Assembly (NCBI GenBank): GCA_902729315.2
Contig: LR746273.1
Coordinates: 2,040,001-2,104,000, forward strand
Direction: 5' to 3'
Source: Spirodela intermedia
Taxonomy: Eukaryota; Streptophyta; Magnoliopsida; Alismatales; Araceae
DNA: 64,000 nucleotides
The notes below the pieces were generated by a model that saw only the letters and a program-made list of their open reading frames with translations, was not told the DNA's origin and ran no database searches. This document shows positions 51,115 through 62,591 of the stretch, one piece after another. Made by a program: the position numbers and the translations under genes. Every line of letters starts with the position of its first letter. The stretch's first letter is position 1.

Positions 51115-52530
51115 ATGCTGCAGAAGCTCGCCTTAGCGGTCAAGTCCAAGACCATCGAATTCTTCGCCGAGGAGGACGAGGAGGACGAAGACCGGGCCGG
51201 CGGGGCCGATCTCGACTCCGCCGAGGAGGTAATCACTGGCCAGCGAGTCGTCGTCATCAAACCCGACAGCCCCATCGGCAGGGACAATGGCAGCAGGAAT
51301 CCCTCGGCCCCCAGGTCCGCAATGCCTCTTCTCCCCAAGAGCCCTGAACAGATCAGCCGTGGCCTCATCTCTTCCGTCTTTGCCACCGTCTCCTCATTCC
51401 ACGCCGCCTACCTCAACCTCCAGATCGCCCACGAGCCGTTCCAGCCCGACGCCATTGCGGCGGCCGACCGCGCCGCCGTGCTCCACCTCCAGCGTCTGTC
51501 AGATCTCCGCCAGGCCTACCACCTCCTGCGTCAGAGTCCCGAGGGCGCTGCCGCTCGAGGGCTGGCCGTCTCATCGCAGGTGCAGGCTCAGGTTCAGGAG
51601 AACCAGAGTATGCTCCGCAAGTTCGAGGCTGTATTCAACCGGCTGCAGTCCGACATCGATGGGAAGGACGCTGAGGTCTCTGCACTGAAGGAACAGCTGA
51701 GGGAGATGGAGGCCTCCAATTCCCTCCTGGAGAGGAAGCTCAAGGCCGGATCCGCCTCTCCCTCCGTGGACGACGGCGAGAAACTCGTCCTCTCCATCGG
51801 GGTCTTCGATGCTGTTCTCAAGGAGGCGTACAGAGCGGCGCACAGCTTCACCGGGATCTTCATCAAGGTTCTGAAGGCGTCCGGGGGGGACCCCAAGGCT
51901 GCTGCGAATTCCATCTACCAAGATGTGGGGTTTCTGAAGGGAGATCACCACGGCTACGCCCTCCTGTCGTACTTCTGCCTGGGGATGTTCGGGGGCTTCG
52001 CTTCGGAAGAGTTCAGCTCCGACAGCCATGGAGATCGTCCGAGTGCCGGCAGGAAGAGACAATTCTTCAGGGAATTCATCAAGCAATGCCTGGTCGATCC
52101 CACAGAGCTATTGGCCACGGAGCCCGAGGGCCAGTTCGCCAGATTCTGCGAGAGAAAGTACTGTTCCCTCATCAAGCCGAGCATCGGATCATTGCCCCCC
52201 TTCAATGCCGCCATGGACACCCCCCTGGGCCCGTGGGGGCCATCGAATCCGCTCTACGAGCCGTTCGTGAGCATGAGCAGCTTGGTGTGGGCAGCTTGCA
52301 GGCTGGCCATGGCATTCGAGGGGCCGATTGAGATCTTCCGAGTCCAGCCGGGAGTTGACTTCTGCATGGTTTTCATGGAGAACGTCCTCGGGAAGAACAC
52401 ACTCTTGGGGATGAACCTTGGGAGGGCGATGCCGAAGGTGGGTTTCACTGTCTTTCCTGGTTTCCGACACGGTCCTGCATCAACAATACAGTGTAAGGTT
52501 TACTTGAATTACAGAGAGTCTTCACCATGA
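51115..52530 (+). CDS. DUF641 protein, GRAVITROPIC IN THE LIGHT 1 / IRK-interacting-like
   Basis: An intronless gene for 471 residues. It begins MLQKLALAVKSKTIEFFAEE, then an acidic stretch and GQRVVVIKPDSP. A DUF641 region follows (about residues 80-220; SSFHAAYLNLQIAHEPF, DLRQAYHLL), including a coiled coil near 155-210 (KEQLREMEASNSLLERKL). The C-terminal conserved domain has SFTGIFIKVL, EFIKQCLVDPTELLA, FCERKYCSLIKPSIGS, VQPGVDFCMVFMENVLG and the ending VGFTVFPGFRHG...IQCKVYL. Family members include GIL1, needed for light-induced loss of shoot gravitropism, and IRKI, which binds a receptor-like kinase. They probably act as coiled-coil adaptors; no enzyme motif is seen. The start is supported by the conserved N-terminus. 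GC3 is very high. Which member this is cannot be settled without alignment. Confidence 0.92.
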   Translation: MLQKLALAVKSKTIEFFAEEDEEDEDRAGGADLDSAEEVITGQRVVVIKPDSPIGRDNGSRNPSAPRSAMPLLPKSPEQISRGLISSVFATVSSFHAAYLNLQIAHEPFQPDAIAAADRAAVLHLQRLSDLRQAYHLLRQSPEGAAARGLAVSSQVQAQVQENQSMLRKFEAVFNRLQSDIDGKDAEVSALKEQLREMEASNSLLERKLKAGSASPSVDDGEKLVLSIGVFDAVLKEAYRAAHSFTGIFIKVLKASGGDPKAAANSIYQDVGFLKGDHHGYALLSYFCLGMFGGFASEEFSSDSHGDRPSAGRKRQFFREFIKQCLVDPTELLATEPEGQFARFCERKYCSLIKPSIGSLPPFNAAMDTPLGPWGPSNPLYEPFVSMSSLVWAACRLAMAFEGPIEIFRVQPGVDFCMVFMENVLGKNTLLGMNLGRAMPKVGFTVFPGFRHGPASTIQCKVYLNYRESSP

Positions 52531-55500
52531 TTCCACATTCAAATTTGTTTTGTTCTCATAATGTAAATGCAAAATGGGAAAGATCCTCTTTGCTTAGAAT
52601 TTCTTGCCGGTTCTATCAATAATATTATAAATTATGGATTTCCTTGATAACCCATGAGCCCGCATTATCTTAGCTTCATGTCCTTTCCTCTGCCAATCTG
52701 ATCCCCTGTTCAGCGCTGACTTTCTGTGGAGTTCGGATCCCAATTATGGCCAGTTTTTTTCAGAACCCACGAACGGTAATTTCTAGTGATGGGGGATTGA
52801 CTTAAAAGATGAGTCAAATAACTCATAGATGATGAATCAGGACTTTCAATCCTTATCCATCTCCCCTTTCTCGCCGATCATATAATTTCTGAGATAATTC
52901 CATTTTGGCGAACGATTGCCTGCCAGAATCAAATTCTGGAGTATGGTTTGGAAACTGGTTGCTGTGACAGATACTCGTCTTTGTGCACTTCATGCCCGGG
53001 TCATGAGTCGGCTGCAACTATAGTGCTGGTATATTAATGTACCAAAGTTGGGTCTTTCATGTTGCATTTCCCTGTATCAATGAAGCAGAAAGATTCGTTT
53101 TTTCATCAATTGAATCAGTTGGGTCTCCTGCGCCAGACTGTTGCCCTGTTGTATGTATTCCATTGAAGATCCTTTTAGTGACATGATCCCCTGAGCTTCT
53201 TGAATCTGCCTGACGATGAGTGTGAAGTCGTACCCGCAGGATTCGGACTGCCGGGTCGGAGAGGATGCTGTCGATCTTGATCAGAATGGGGGCTTGGATT
53301 GGGTCAACTCGCATGTATTGTTTCAGATGAGTGAAGAACCAAATTGGTTGATGCTGGTCCTAATCTGGGTCAAAAATGTGGGGCCTTATCCAATCTGGTC
53401 AGGTTCCTGACAAGAATTTATATGGATTGGGCCATCATCAAAACTGCGGATGTGTTTATATATATCATAAAATTTATATTGATAAATTTTATGGATAATA
53501 GTTTCAAACGTATTAACCTTTTTACTAAATTAAAGGGGAAAAATTACTGTGGAAGGGTACCGAGGAGTTGATGTGATGATTCCGGGCGTCAACATGGTGC
53601 GGTCAACTGGCTCTGATAAGCCCTAGAAGGGAGGAGCCTTGTCTGTAGTCCGGTCAACAGCGTCCGGTCTACTCCGCGAGAAAACAGCCACCGGCGAGGT
53701 TCTCTGTGGCCTCTCGTCTCTCCCTCCTCAGCCTGGGCGGGCGCCCCCAAGATGCCGGCTTTATCGTAAACAACATGATGGGCCCGGATTCCTGAAGACA
53801 CCGAGCACGCTTACGGGGTTCTGAACGATCGAAAAATGGGAGAATGATGAGAGGTCACGTGGACTGCCCACTTAATTAAGCATGGAAGACACCATTACTA
53901 TCGTCGGTTCCCCTTCGTTTTCCAATCCTGGGTAGTGAGGAAGAGAGGGATGTGGACAAGGCGGTCTTCCTTCGGCCTATCGAGGAAGCGAAACCCTGCT
54001 CTCTCCATGTCCCCGTGGAAGGAGGGTTTGCGCTGAGAGAAATGCTGAGTTTCTCCAGAGGGAGTTGGCTGTAATTGGATGAGATTCATTGAGGACGTCG
54101 GTTATCTTCTAATCAGCCTTCCAGTGAAACCACTGTTCGTCACCAAGGCTCGCCTAATTTATTCCCGGCCTGTGCAGAGAAGAAATAAACCCAAGCGGAT
54201 GTATAGACAGGAAGACGGACGCGACATGCACGTTACGAGGTACTTGCCCCCTCTTATTCATCTTCTCTCACATCTTCTCTTTTTACTGTTAAGCAGCCCC
54301 ACCAATATGAACCCTAACGGAGGGAGGTGCCGCCGGCGCCTGATGTATTTCTTCTTCCTGGTGAAGCTCAGTTAGAGGCTACTTTCTAAAGCAGAATTAC
54401 TTAGAACATCCACTACGTCTAAATGATTATAGCAACTCTTCCTTTCTTATAGAACAGACTTTCTTTTGAGTTATTTTAGGCTGAATTTAATGAAACTTTG
54501 GGCTGTTTGTGGAGAGTGTGGGGATGTAGTGAGGAATTTGGGTGATTTTATATGGATTTTTTTGTCGACGTGACCTCTGACCTTCTGAGACTCGTTTACT
54601 CCCCGGAAAAACCGTCGCCTTCCATCTCTTAGATCTTCCCAAGTATATACGGGCATCCATCCATCGTTACTAAGCCCTTTCCCCATCCTGAGGAGACTCT
54701 TTATCTCTTGAACTGGCATCCATCCATCTATACGAATAACAAACAAACGTTTCAATCTCTATGTGCAACGATATCTAGTGCCCTTCCTTTTAAGCTCGTT
54801 TGGCAATCTCGCCATCAGTACTGGTATATACGGGCATCCAGTGAATTAATATAGCATTTGCATTTTCCTATTCTCCGCAGTATTCTATTCATCAGTACTT
54901 GTTCATCTTCGGGTACTAAAGATCAACCCTCTTTGATTTTTCTCTTTCCCAGGGCTTGGCTCTGCCTTTTTATTCGCTCCAGACTTCAAACCAAAATGAG
55001 GAGATACACTGAATAAACGTTAATCGGCACTACCTGGTGTTTGTTGGGGCAAACATCCAAGTTTACCCAACACATAACCCTTGTTTTTTAACTGTACTGG
55101 AAACTCAGCATGAGAGTGAGCATTCACGATTCCTTGCGATTTCAACAGGTTGATCGCTTGCTTCTCTAAAAAGGAGTAGCTTGCTTCTAAGGATATGTTT
55201 GCGTGGCAGTTCAAGAAGGAAAATTTGGATACAATATAAATGTCAAAAAGAGTGTTGATCGCACGCGGTACTACGGTCTGTGAACTAAATGACGAAGAAA
55301 AGAGGAGAAACAAATAAATGAGGTATATTTATCAAATATAGATATGTGTCCTGGTTGATACACTGAATGAACCCGCATCAGGCATCCACTCTCTGTCGAA
55401 CAATGGAACTGAGATAACAGAAACCCTCCACAATCATTCAACAAAGCTTAACCATCCGAAAAGAGATACCGATCAAGTAGGTCTGTAGATATGGGTATCT

Positions 55501-55641
55501 CCAATATACATATTTTTTGCTTATTGTCTACATGAGGAATCTCCCCGAACACTCTTTTTTCCTGCACTCCCTCTTCCTGGCATCATAGATGTATTTAGTA
55601 TTGTGTATGTATGTGTATGTACTCTAGTTGATGCATTCCCT
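52531..55641. other. Convergent spacer between the DUF641 and NAC genes
   Basis: This 3.1-kb region holds both 3' untranslated regions. A short dispersed repeat, GTATATACGGGCATCCA, occurs at 54643-54659 and 54824-54840, with a related GGCATCCATCCATC at about 54652 and 54716. Several short open frames exist but none shows a known domain. Confidence 0.5.
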
Positions 55642-57091
55642 TCACTTCCACAGATCAATCTGGGAACTGGATGTTGACGTTGATGGATAGTCCATAACAG
55701 GCTCTTGAGAGCTGGAAGCATGGAAGACGTGGTTCTGCTCACCCGGGGCATCGTCTTGGCTAAGCTGTGATGCGACGAACTTGTCGAGAACCCTCCAATC
55801 TATCGGTTCCTCGGCTGTGTGCGCTGAGTAATTACATCTGCCACGGTGCGATGAGATCATCCGCCGGTGGCCACCACGCTCAACTGTCTCTTCTTCCCCC
55901 ATGGGAAAGGAGAAATGGAGAGAGTTTCCAGGGTTGACGTCGCTGGGGAGCTTGGGGCTCTCCAGTTGAGGGAGCTGGAGGAAGGCCTCCTGACGGAGGT
56001 GTTGGTGGAACTCCGTCTCTCGCTTGCGAGAAGGATATACATACTGATTGTATGGCGTCACGGCAGAGCCGAGGTCTGTGGGGAAAAGAAAGTGATCTTC
56101 GAACCAGCATGGGGGTTCCTGCTCGCTTCCTTTGCTTGTCGCCGGAATCCGTTTCTTGAACACTCGGCATACGACCCAGCCCTCCTCCTGGAACACACAC
56201 GAACATATAAGCTCTTGCGGTCATATCACATCTAGAAAATCCAAAAGTTGTGTATTCGGATATCTATCTCTGCGGGGAGTACATCTTGAAGAACGGAAAA
56301 TAATCTGCGATCCCATTTGGTTCATCAGAATGGAAACATATCATCATGAAAAGAAACATTTGATATGGAAAATCTTTCTAATCAGATGGAAGAGATAGAT
56401 AGGATCGCTGCACGTATGAGAGGATTCAAAGAGCATTATGGATTGTACTTCGACACAAAAATTTCATATATGTCATTATATGATAGTAGAGATAACGAAA
56501 GAGCGTTAAATTTTTAATTGGTATTGTCAATAAATATAATAAATATATGTACCTGAACAGTCGCGTTTTCATTTGTTTCGAGTCGATATTCATGCATGAT
56601 GTAATCCGACTTCTGCCCATTTGGAGCTCGGCCCTTGTAGAAGACTAATGTCTTCCTCATCCCAACCAAGGCATGCTTTGAATGAATAGGCTTGTCCCTT
56701 CCCGTTGCCTTCCAAAACCCTGCTGTTGTTGCTCGATTTGTCCGGGTACCGGTGGGATACTTCTTGTCTTTGTGGCTAAAGAAGTACCACTCACTCTGCT
56801 CCTCCTCTCCTATCTTGCATGCATCTGGTTCGAGGAAAAAGGAGATCCACCATACTATATAACTCAAGATCCTGTATTAAGTAAAACTGGTGGTTTTTAT
56901 TGCCACAGAAAATGGCTTATATGAAAGCTACCTTGAAGATCCCATGGCTCAATTCTGTATAGATCAACATCTTTGATAACATCCAAGTCAATCCCAGTGG
57001 AAGCCACTTTCTTCCTCAAATAGTAGTCAACGAGCTCTTCCTCTGTTGGATGGAAACGAAAACCTGGGGGTACATGCATATATGTATTCAT
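55642..57091 (-). CDS. NAC transcription factor, VND (vascular-related NAC-domain) type
   Basis: Three minus-strand exons, 56932-57091, 56553-56824 and 55642-56187, join in phase to 325 residues, with the intron positions usual for NAC genes. VND proteins are nuclear master regulators of xylem vessel differentiation and secondary walls. Subdomains in order: [59 protein letters not shown] followed by [45 protein letters not shown]. The first residues MNTYMHV and the C-terminal [17 protein letters not shown] are typical of the VND4/5/6 clade rather than VND7 or NST. The inner ATG at 57091 is preferred to an in-frame one 57 bp upstream because it gives the clade N-terminus. One oddity: Tyr128 stands where the D subdomain normally has Trp (SDWIMHEYRL). 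Confidence 0.93.
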
Positions 57092-59537
57092 TTTTTGTTC
57101 CTTCACAGAAATTCGGACCTGAAAAAGAAGTTTTATTATGAGATTCAAAAGGGTTTATTATTTTAATTCTGAGGCTAATCATGAATTTGGAATGATAGGA
57201 GCATGTTTCTTGAAAACCAATCCATATCTAAGACCATAATTGGTGAAATTGGCAGCATATGAGTTGATAGAACAAGATTATCTATAATTCATGGTATTTT
57301 CTTCCATAGTTTTATTGTTAAAAATAATAACATAATGGACGATTTGTTTCTTGATGGAGGATGCTACATACTGACCACCGTTCATAGAAAATTATTTATT
57401 CGGCTAAAAAATATTTAAAGGAATAAAAGACTCGTCAAAATAATTATGATGCCACTCTATGTGAACGGATTGAAGAGGATAACAAAAATGTTGGATGGTT
57501 ATGGAGAGAAAAACGTAGAATTAATTTCTATCTTATATCCCATAATAAGAGGTTAATTAAATGAATCCATGACACAGAAATAATCATCTTAAAATCCTGC
57601 AAAAACAGATAAAGACTGAATGCTTGTTCCATCTATAACATGTCAAATGAATTGCATGACAGGAATTTATAAAGCTTGATTACGAAAGAGAAAAAGCCAG
57701 ATTGAGTAATAAATAATACACATGAGAGATGAAAAAAATGTTACAGTTTATTATATTTCGTCTCTTAATATTGGCATGTTTTTGGATCAAAACTTTGAAA
57801 CAAATGGATACATGGGCTCTGTAATTTTATTATATCCGATAAGTAATAAAAAAATATGTTAATGGAAGAAATGAATTAAAACTACATTTTTTCAACTTAA
57901 ACCTGAAGCTTCGTGGTTAATTAAATTATTAGATTATGATAGAGGGATATCAGAAACAACAATCATAAAAAAAATCGTGGTATTAGGTTTTCCTTGAAAG
58001 CACAAAGTTTTTTCAAAAGATATAAAATTCCATGTTGCTTCTATCAAAAAAAAATTCCATATCATACTTTTGGAATATTCTTGTCGTGTTGATAAAATTT
58101 ATAGTGGTGGTAGCTGGTAGTAGTCAAAAGAAAAGAGTGACCCTGTCAAGACTACATATGTTCATAAGTCTCTTACTTTAACTACCAAACTTGATTAAAC
58201 ATAATTAATTTTAGCTTTATGAGGCACCATTAGGGATACCATTCAATGTGGATTTACTTTTTCTAATGCTAGTGTACTTCTACAATTTTGTGCAGAAATG
58301 AAAATCTGACGATATAATGGAGAAACTAATTGATTCAGTCACAAAATTAATTAATTTAATAGTATAGGCGTATTGCACATTATACAACTCCACAAGGTTA
58401 CTTAAACAAGGAAATATTGCACTAATTTACCTTTTGCTTTGATAATTGCTTAGTTGTTATAAAACAATGTGGAATCAAAATTTGTACCTAATTTTGTTTA
58501 CCTCCAGTATGAAATTAAAAGAGCATGAAGATGATTAAAATGATATTAGCAGTTAGTATGTATCCCAATTATTTTAAACATGTATTACTTATACAGTGTA
58601 AGCATCACTTTGACATCTACAATGATGAATTGGCTGGAGTGGTGCTATTTCATTTAGAAAGCATGAGAAGGGGGAAAAATCATCTGCATGAAAAGATAAC
58701 CATAAAAAGTTTATACTTTCCTAATTGAGATTGCTCAACCGATTGCAGGAATTTTCCACGACAAATGGAAGCATCATTAAGTATCAGGTGGCTCGTTTTA
58801 ATGGCCCATAACGTAGTGTACTATATTTTTAAATGATGCACCGCACAAGAAAACGAAATCTATGAAGACAAATCAATATCCTACTAATTTCGTCAAGTTC
58901 AATGCCGCACCTTGGATGTGCCAGCAACAAATGGACTTCATAATAAGGGCATCATATTTGCGAAAGGGCGATTATCTAGTCCAACTGGATGAACTTGAAT
59001 AAAGTTCATCGTTTATGACGAAAAATGCCTATGGATTACAGCTACTCAATCAGTATTTCGGAACGAAATCAGCGCGTAGAAAATTTCGAGTAGATGTCGG
59101 TGTAAAATACCCAGAGAAAAGACGAATCGTAGAAGAGAAAAAGAACACAAGCAAGAAGAAACCCTAATCACACGTGCAGGCTTAGGTTCTTCCCTGGAGA
59201 CACTAGGATAAACTGTCGGCACGAGCGCGTCGACTAGACATTTAGGATTCTCGTATTCTACTTTTCTGTTTAACGTTTTAGTCTGTATCGCACGACAAAT
59301 TCAATTCTCTGACGACGAGAGAGCAAAATATTGCCCTTGCGGTGCTCATTGCATAAAATCAGTGACCAAGAAAATAAGAAATACGTACGTGCATATTAAA
59401 ATAATGAAAAAAATAATGGCTTTCAGAAGTATTAATGCACCAGGGGGACGAGAGAGAGAGAGAGTAAAACCAACAACGGAGAACAATATATATCAAAGGC
59501 AAATGACCACATTGAAATAGAACGATGCCCATAGGGG

Positions 59538-59540
<3 letters not shown>

Positions 59541-59577
<37 letters not shown>
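59541..59577. repeat. GA microsatellite
   Basis: An uninterrupted (GA)18 run; a shorter GA run lies about 90 bp to the left. Confidence 0.95.
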
Positions 59578-59579
<2 letters not shown>

Positions 59580-61737
59580 CACGGCTCAGGAGTAGTTATC
59601 TAATCCACTAGACGTTCGCCTGTGAATGCGAGGAACCTCTGTAAGCCTGACCGCCGCGAGAATGGAGGATTTCCTTCTCCACCGTGGTTGACTTTCTCTG
59701 CTGATCCAAACGATAGAGGAAGCGGGGTGGGAACCCTTAGAGGACGGGGCAGAGGTGGGGGGGTGCCTGAAAACCCAAAGAAAGAGTAGACAATGGCGAC
59801 GACGATGATATTCTAACCCCCAACATTCAAGTGCTTCTCCATCCCATTGCTCGCCCTTGTGCTTTCCTCCTCTTCTTTTTCCTCGTCTTCACTTGGCGCC
59901 CTGGCTTGTTTGCGAGGAAAGCTATGCTACTGGCTGAAGCGAGATCTCTTCCTCCCTCCGCCTGTCGTGGTGGCGACAACGGGCACCCGCTACTGAAAGT
60001 GACGGATAATATATACAAATAGGAAGGGTATTCAGAGACGAGGAACTGGATTGCGGGGGGGGAGGAGGGGGGAGATAGATAGATAGAGAGAGAGAGAGAA
60101 GCCGTAACGGAGGAGGGTCCAACGCCGACGGCGATGCGGAGAAGTAGCTCTCCTAAGATATCTCCGTGAAGCCACTCGGGTTACCGCGAACCATGGACGA
60201 AATTATGGAAGACGAAAAGGAGAATAAAAGTTTTTCCAAGCCCGAGCCGTTCTTTTTCTTTTCCTTCTTCTTCCCTTCCCTCTTATATCCTCAACCTAAG
60301 ACTCCCCCCATCTCTCATGTCCTCCAACCCATTTACCGACTCTCACCTGAGCCAGTGCCAAACATCAAAATAGCTCTCGAATGTCCAACCTTAGATGATG
60401 AGGGCGAGTCGATCACAATAGATTGGAGAACCGCAAGTTGCGGGGGACAGCTGATTGGCTGACCTGGGCGTGATATGATCATCTTAGTAGTACGGATATG
60501 TATATAGCGAGAGAGAGACACACGCCAAATGTTTGCGGATCATCCTGGATATTGACAGGAAACCTAAACATTCCAATCGAGACGCCTCACCATGGGCAAC
60601 CCATAAAGGAATGAGCTCCCTCGGGACTGCGGCAGACATCCTCCGAAGCTCCGACCTACTATTTTTAGTATTGAATCTCCCCAGTGTTCATACGCAGTTC
60701 CCGACATACTGATTCTCAGGGGGTCAAAGGGACTCGGAGCTCCGGCTGACACCCGTCGGCAGGGATAGTGCCGGCGGCCGGCCGGCAGAAATGATGCCGG
60801 TGATCTACGTGGCAACTGCTGGTCCGGCGTGGGGTTTCACTCCGATCATTAGGCTCGCAACTTGGCGGGCGGGGACTCGAGTGTTAATCTACTCGACCAG
60901 CTAACCACAGTGGCCCACGGTCAACACGTGCTACGACGATGTCTCCGCGCGTGCGAGGATGACGTGGGAGGGAGGAGGAGGCTTTGGGGGAGACTAAAAA
61001 CAGGCTGGCCGGCGGTGGCGGTGGCGGTGGCGGTGGTTGCCGTAGCTCAGGCGTTATAAAAAGAACGCTTTCTAGAGTACCCATTTATCATATATAATCC
61101 GATGAACAATATATGTGTATATTTACTTATATTTTCACGCTGGTGGAGAAGTGAAGCTCAAGTATCATACGTGATCTGTGGGTCACGCACACATCATCCT
61201 CACCGGGAGCAGATTGCACTGTAAATTAATGGAATATGGTGTTCTAGTTTCTTAGGGGAAATAATATCCCTAGTTAGAAGAAGAAGGCTCATGGGGAAGA
61301 ACGATGATCAGTCTTCGGATTACAATCCTTTCACTCCTAACGCATGCAAACTTTTACTGTCATACATAGTGTCACGAACGGAGTTACCGAGACTGAAAGA
61401 ATGCCGCAGGCAGCAGGGGAGAGAGATCTAGAAAGAGGAGAGAAATAGATAAAAGTTAAAAGGATCTGATGGCTGAACAAATGAGAGAGAAAGAGAGGGA
61501 ACCTTGAGAAGTTTTAGGAAGAACAAGAAATGCCTTTCTAGACGAAAAGTTGGACTGTTGACAGAGGTAGAGAGAGGGAGGGAGGGAAGGAGGGAGGGAG
61601 GGAGAGAAAGTCTCTTCATTGTTAGACACTGGGAAGCTTTTGAAAGAAAAAGAAATCCCATTGCAGGCGGAAACATGGAGAAGGGAGGGAAGGAGAGAGA
61701 GAGAGAGAGAGATGGGCGTAAGCGCGTGTGGAGTATA

Positions 61738-61968
61738 GGCGAGCCTTCTCGTTAAAGCTACAAGAGCGAGCACCCTATTCTCGCCGCGGAGGCGATCGGC
61801 AATCATAACGTAGGTGGGAACATCATTTGTCTGGTCACGGCGGACTTGAAACCCCATGTACCGGCCATAGGCAGGAATTTCATGCTCCCCGTTGAACAAT
61901 GTTGGCTTCGTTATCTTCACGTGCATATATTGGGAATGTATTCGAGAGCTCATCTCGAACCTGGACAT
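61738..61968 (-). CDS. Unassigned minus-strand coding-like frame
   Basis: The first ~75 codons after the ATG at 61968 read as ordinary protein (for example PTLFNGEHEIPAYGRYMGF and DVPTYVMIADRLRGENR) before the frame enters a CT-repeat region. Overlapping frames just upstream on the same strand also look coding-like: one ends AAGPSGLGHKLCPGSR and another, near 62130-62270, contains ARLVTLVDNSFGRSP. Because they are in different frames this could be a decayed or multi-exon gene. I do not recognise the product and the right end of the frame is arbitrary. Confidence 0.25.
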
Positions 61969-62544
61969 AATTTATGGCCGAGTCCGGATGGACCTGCGGC
62001 GACGTGATCGTATGAATCTTTGTTGACCGGAGGGAAACCAGCGGTGATGGGCAGATACCGGGGGCTTTCCACGGGGTAGTTTGAGATCTCAGGTGAGCGG
62101 AGTCGTCTCCTCCGGGTTAAGAGAGCACGACGTCACTCTCCTCCGAAGGTGACCTCCCAAAGCTGTTGTCGACCAGGGTCACCAGCCGGGCGAGTGGCGT
62201 CTTCGCCTCCAACGCCCTCCAGGATGGGGAAGAAAGGTTTATTCTCTGCCGCCGGGGGTTCATATGGAGTGAAACGAATCGGCCACCGGCAGTATTAGGT
62301 TGACACGCCAGGATTGCAGTTAGAGGAGTCGCCGATCATAGCAGCAACCTTTTGCCACCTAAAACCAAAAACAAAAAAATCTTCCAAGACGGCGTGCCAA
62401 CTGTTTGGCTTCGGAGGCGTTTACTTTAGAAAATATGGATCGGATTATATAGTTGAAGGATATATTTTCATGAATATGGACTAGAATAAATTCGTTGAAC
62501 CTCTCGTACAGGATATCTAATAGACAGAAGCGAAACATATATAT

Positions 62545-62547
<3 letters not shown>

Positions 62548-62590
<43 letters not shown>
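62548..62590. repeat. GA microsatellite
   Basis: A (GA)n run of about 42 bp at the start of a spurious 304-codon open frame. Confidence 0.95.

Positions 62591-62591
<1 letters not shown>

Noticed and set aside
51571-52086. Antisense 171-codon frame over the DUF641 gene
   Set aside because: It is a shadow of the GC-rich sense frame, which carries the conserved family motifs.
59831-60022. Small open frame with a hydrophobic N-terminus, considered as a secreted peptide
   Set aside because: It has no ATG at its start and no recognised peptide-hormone motif at its end.
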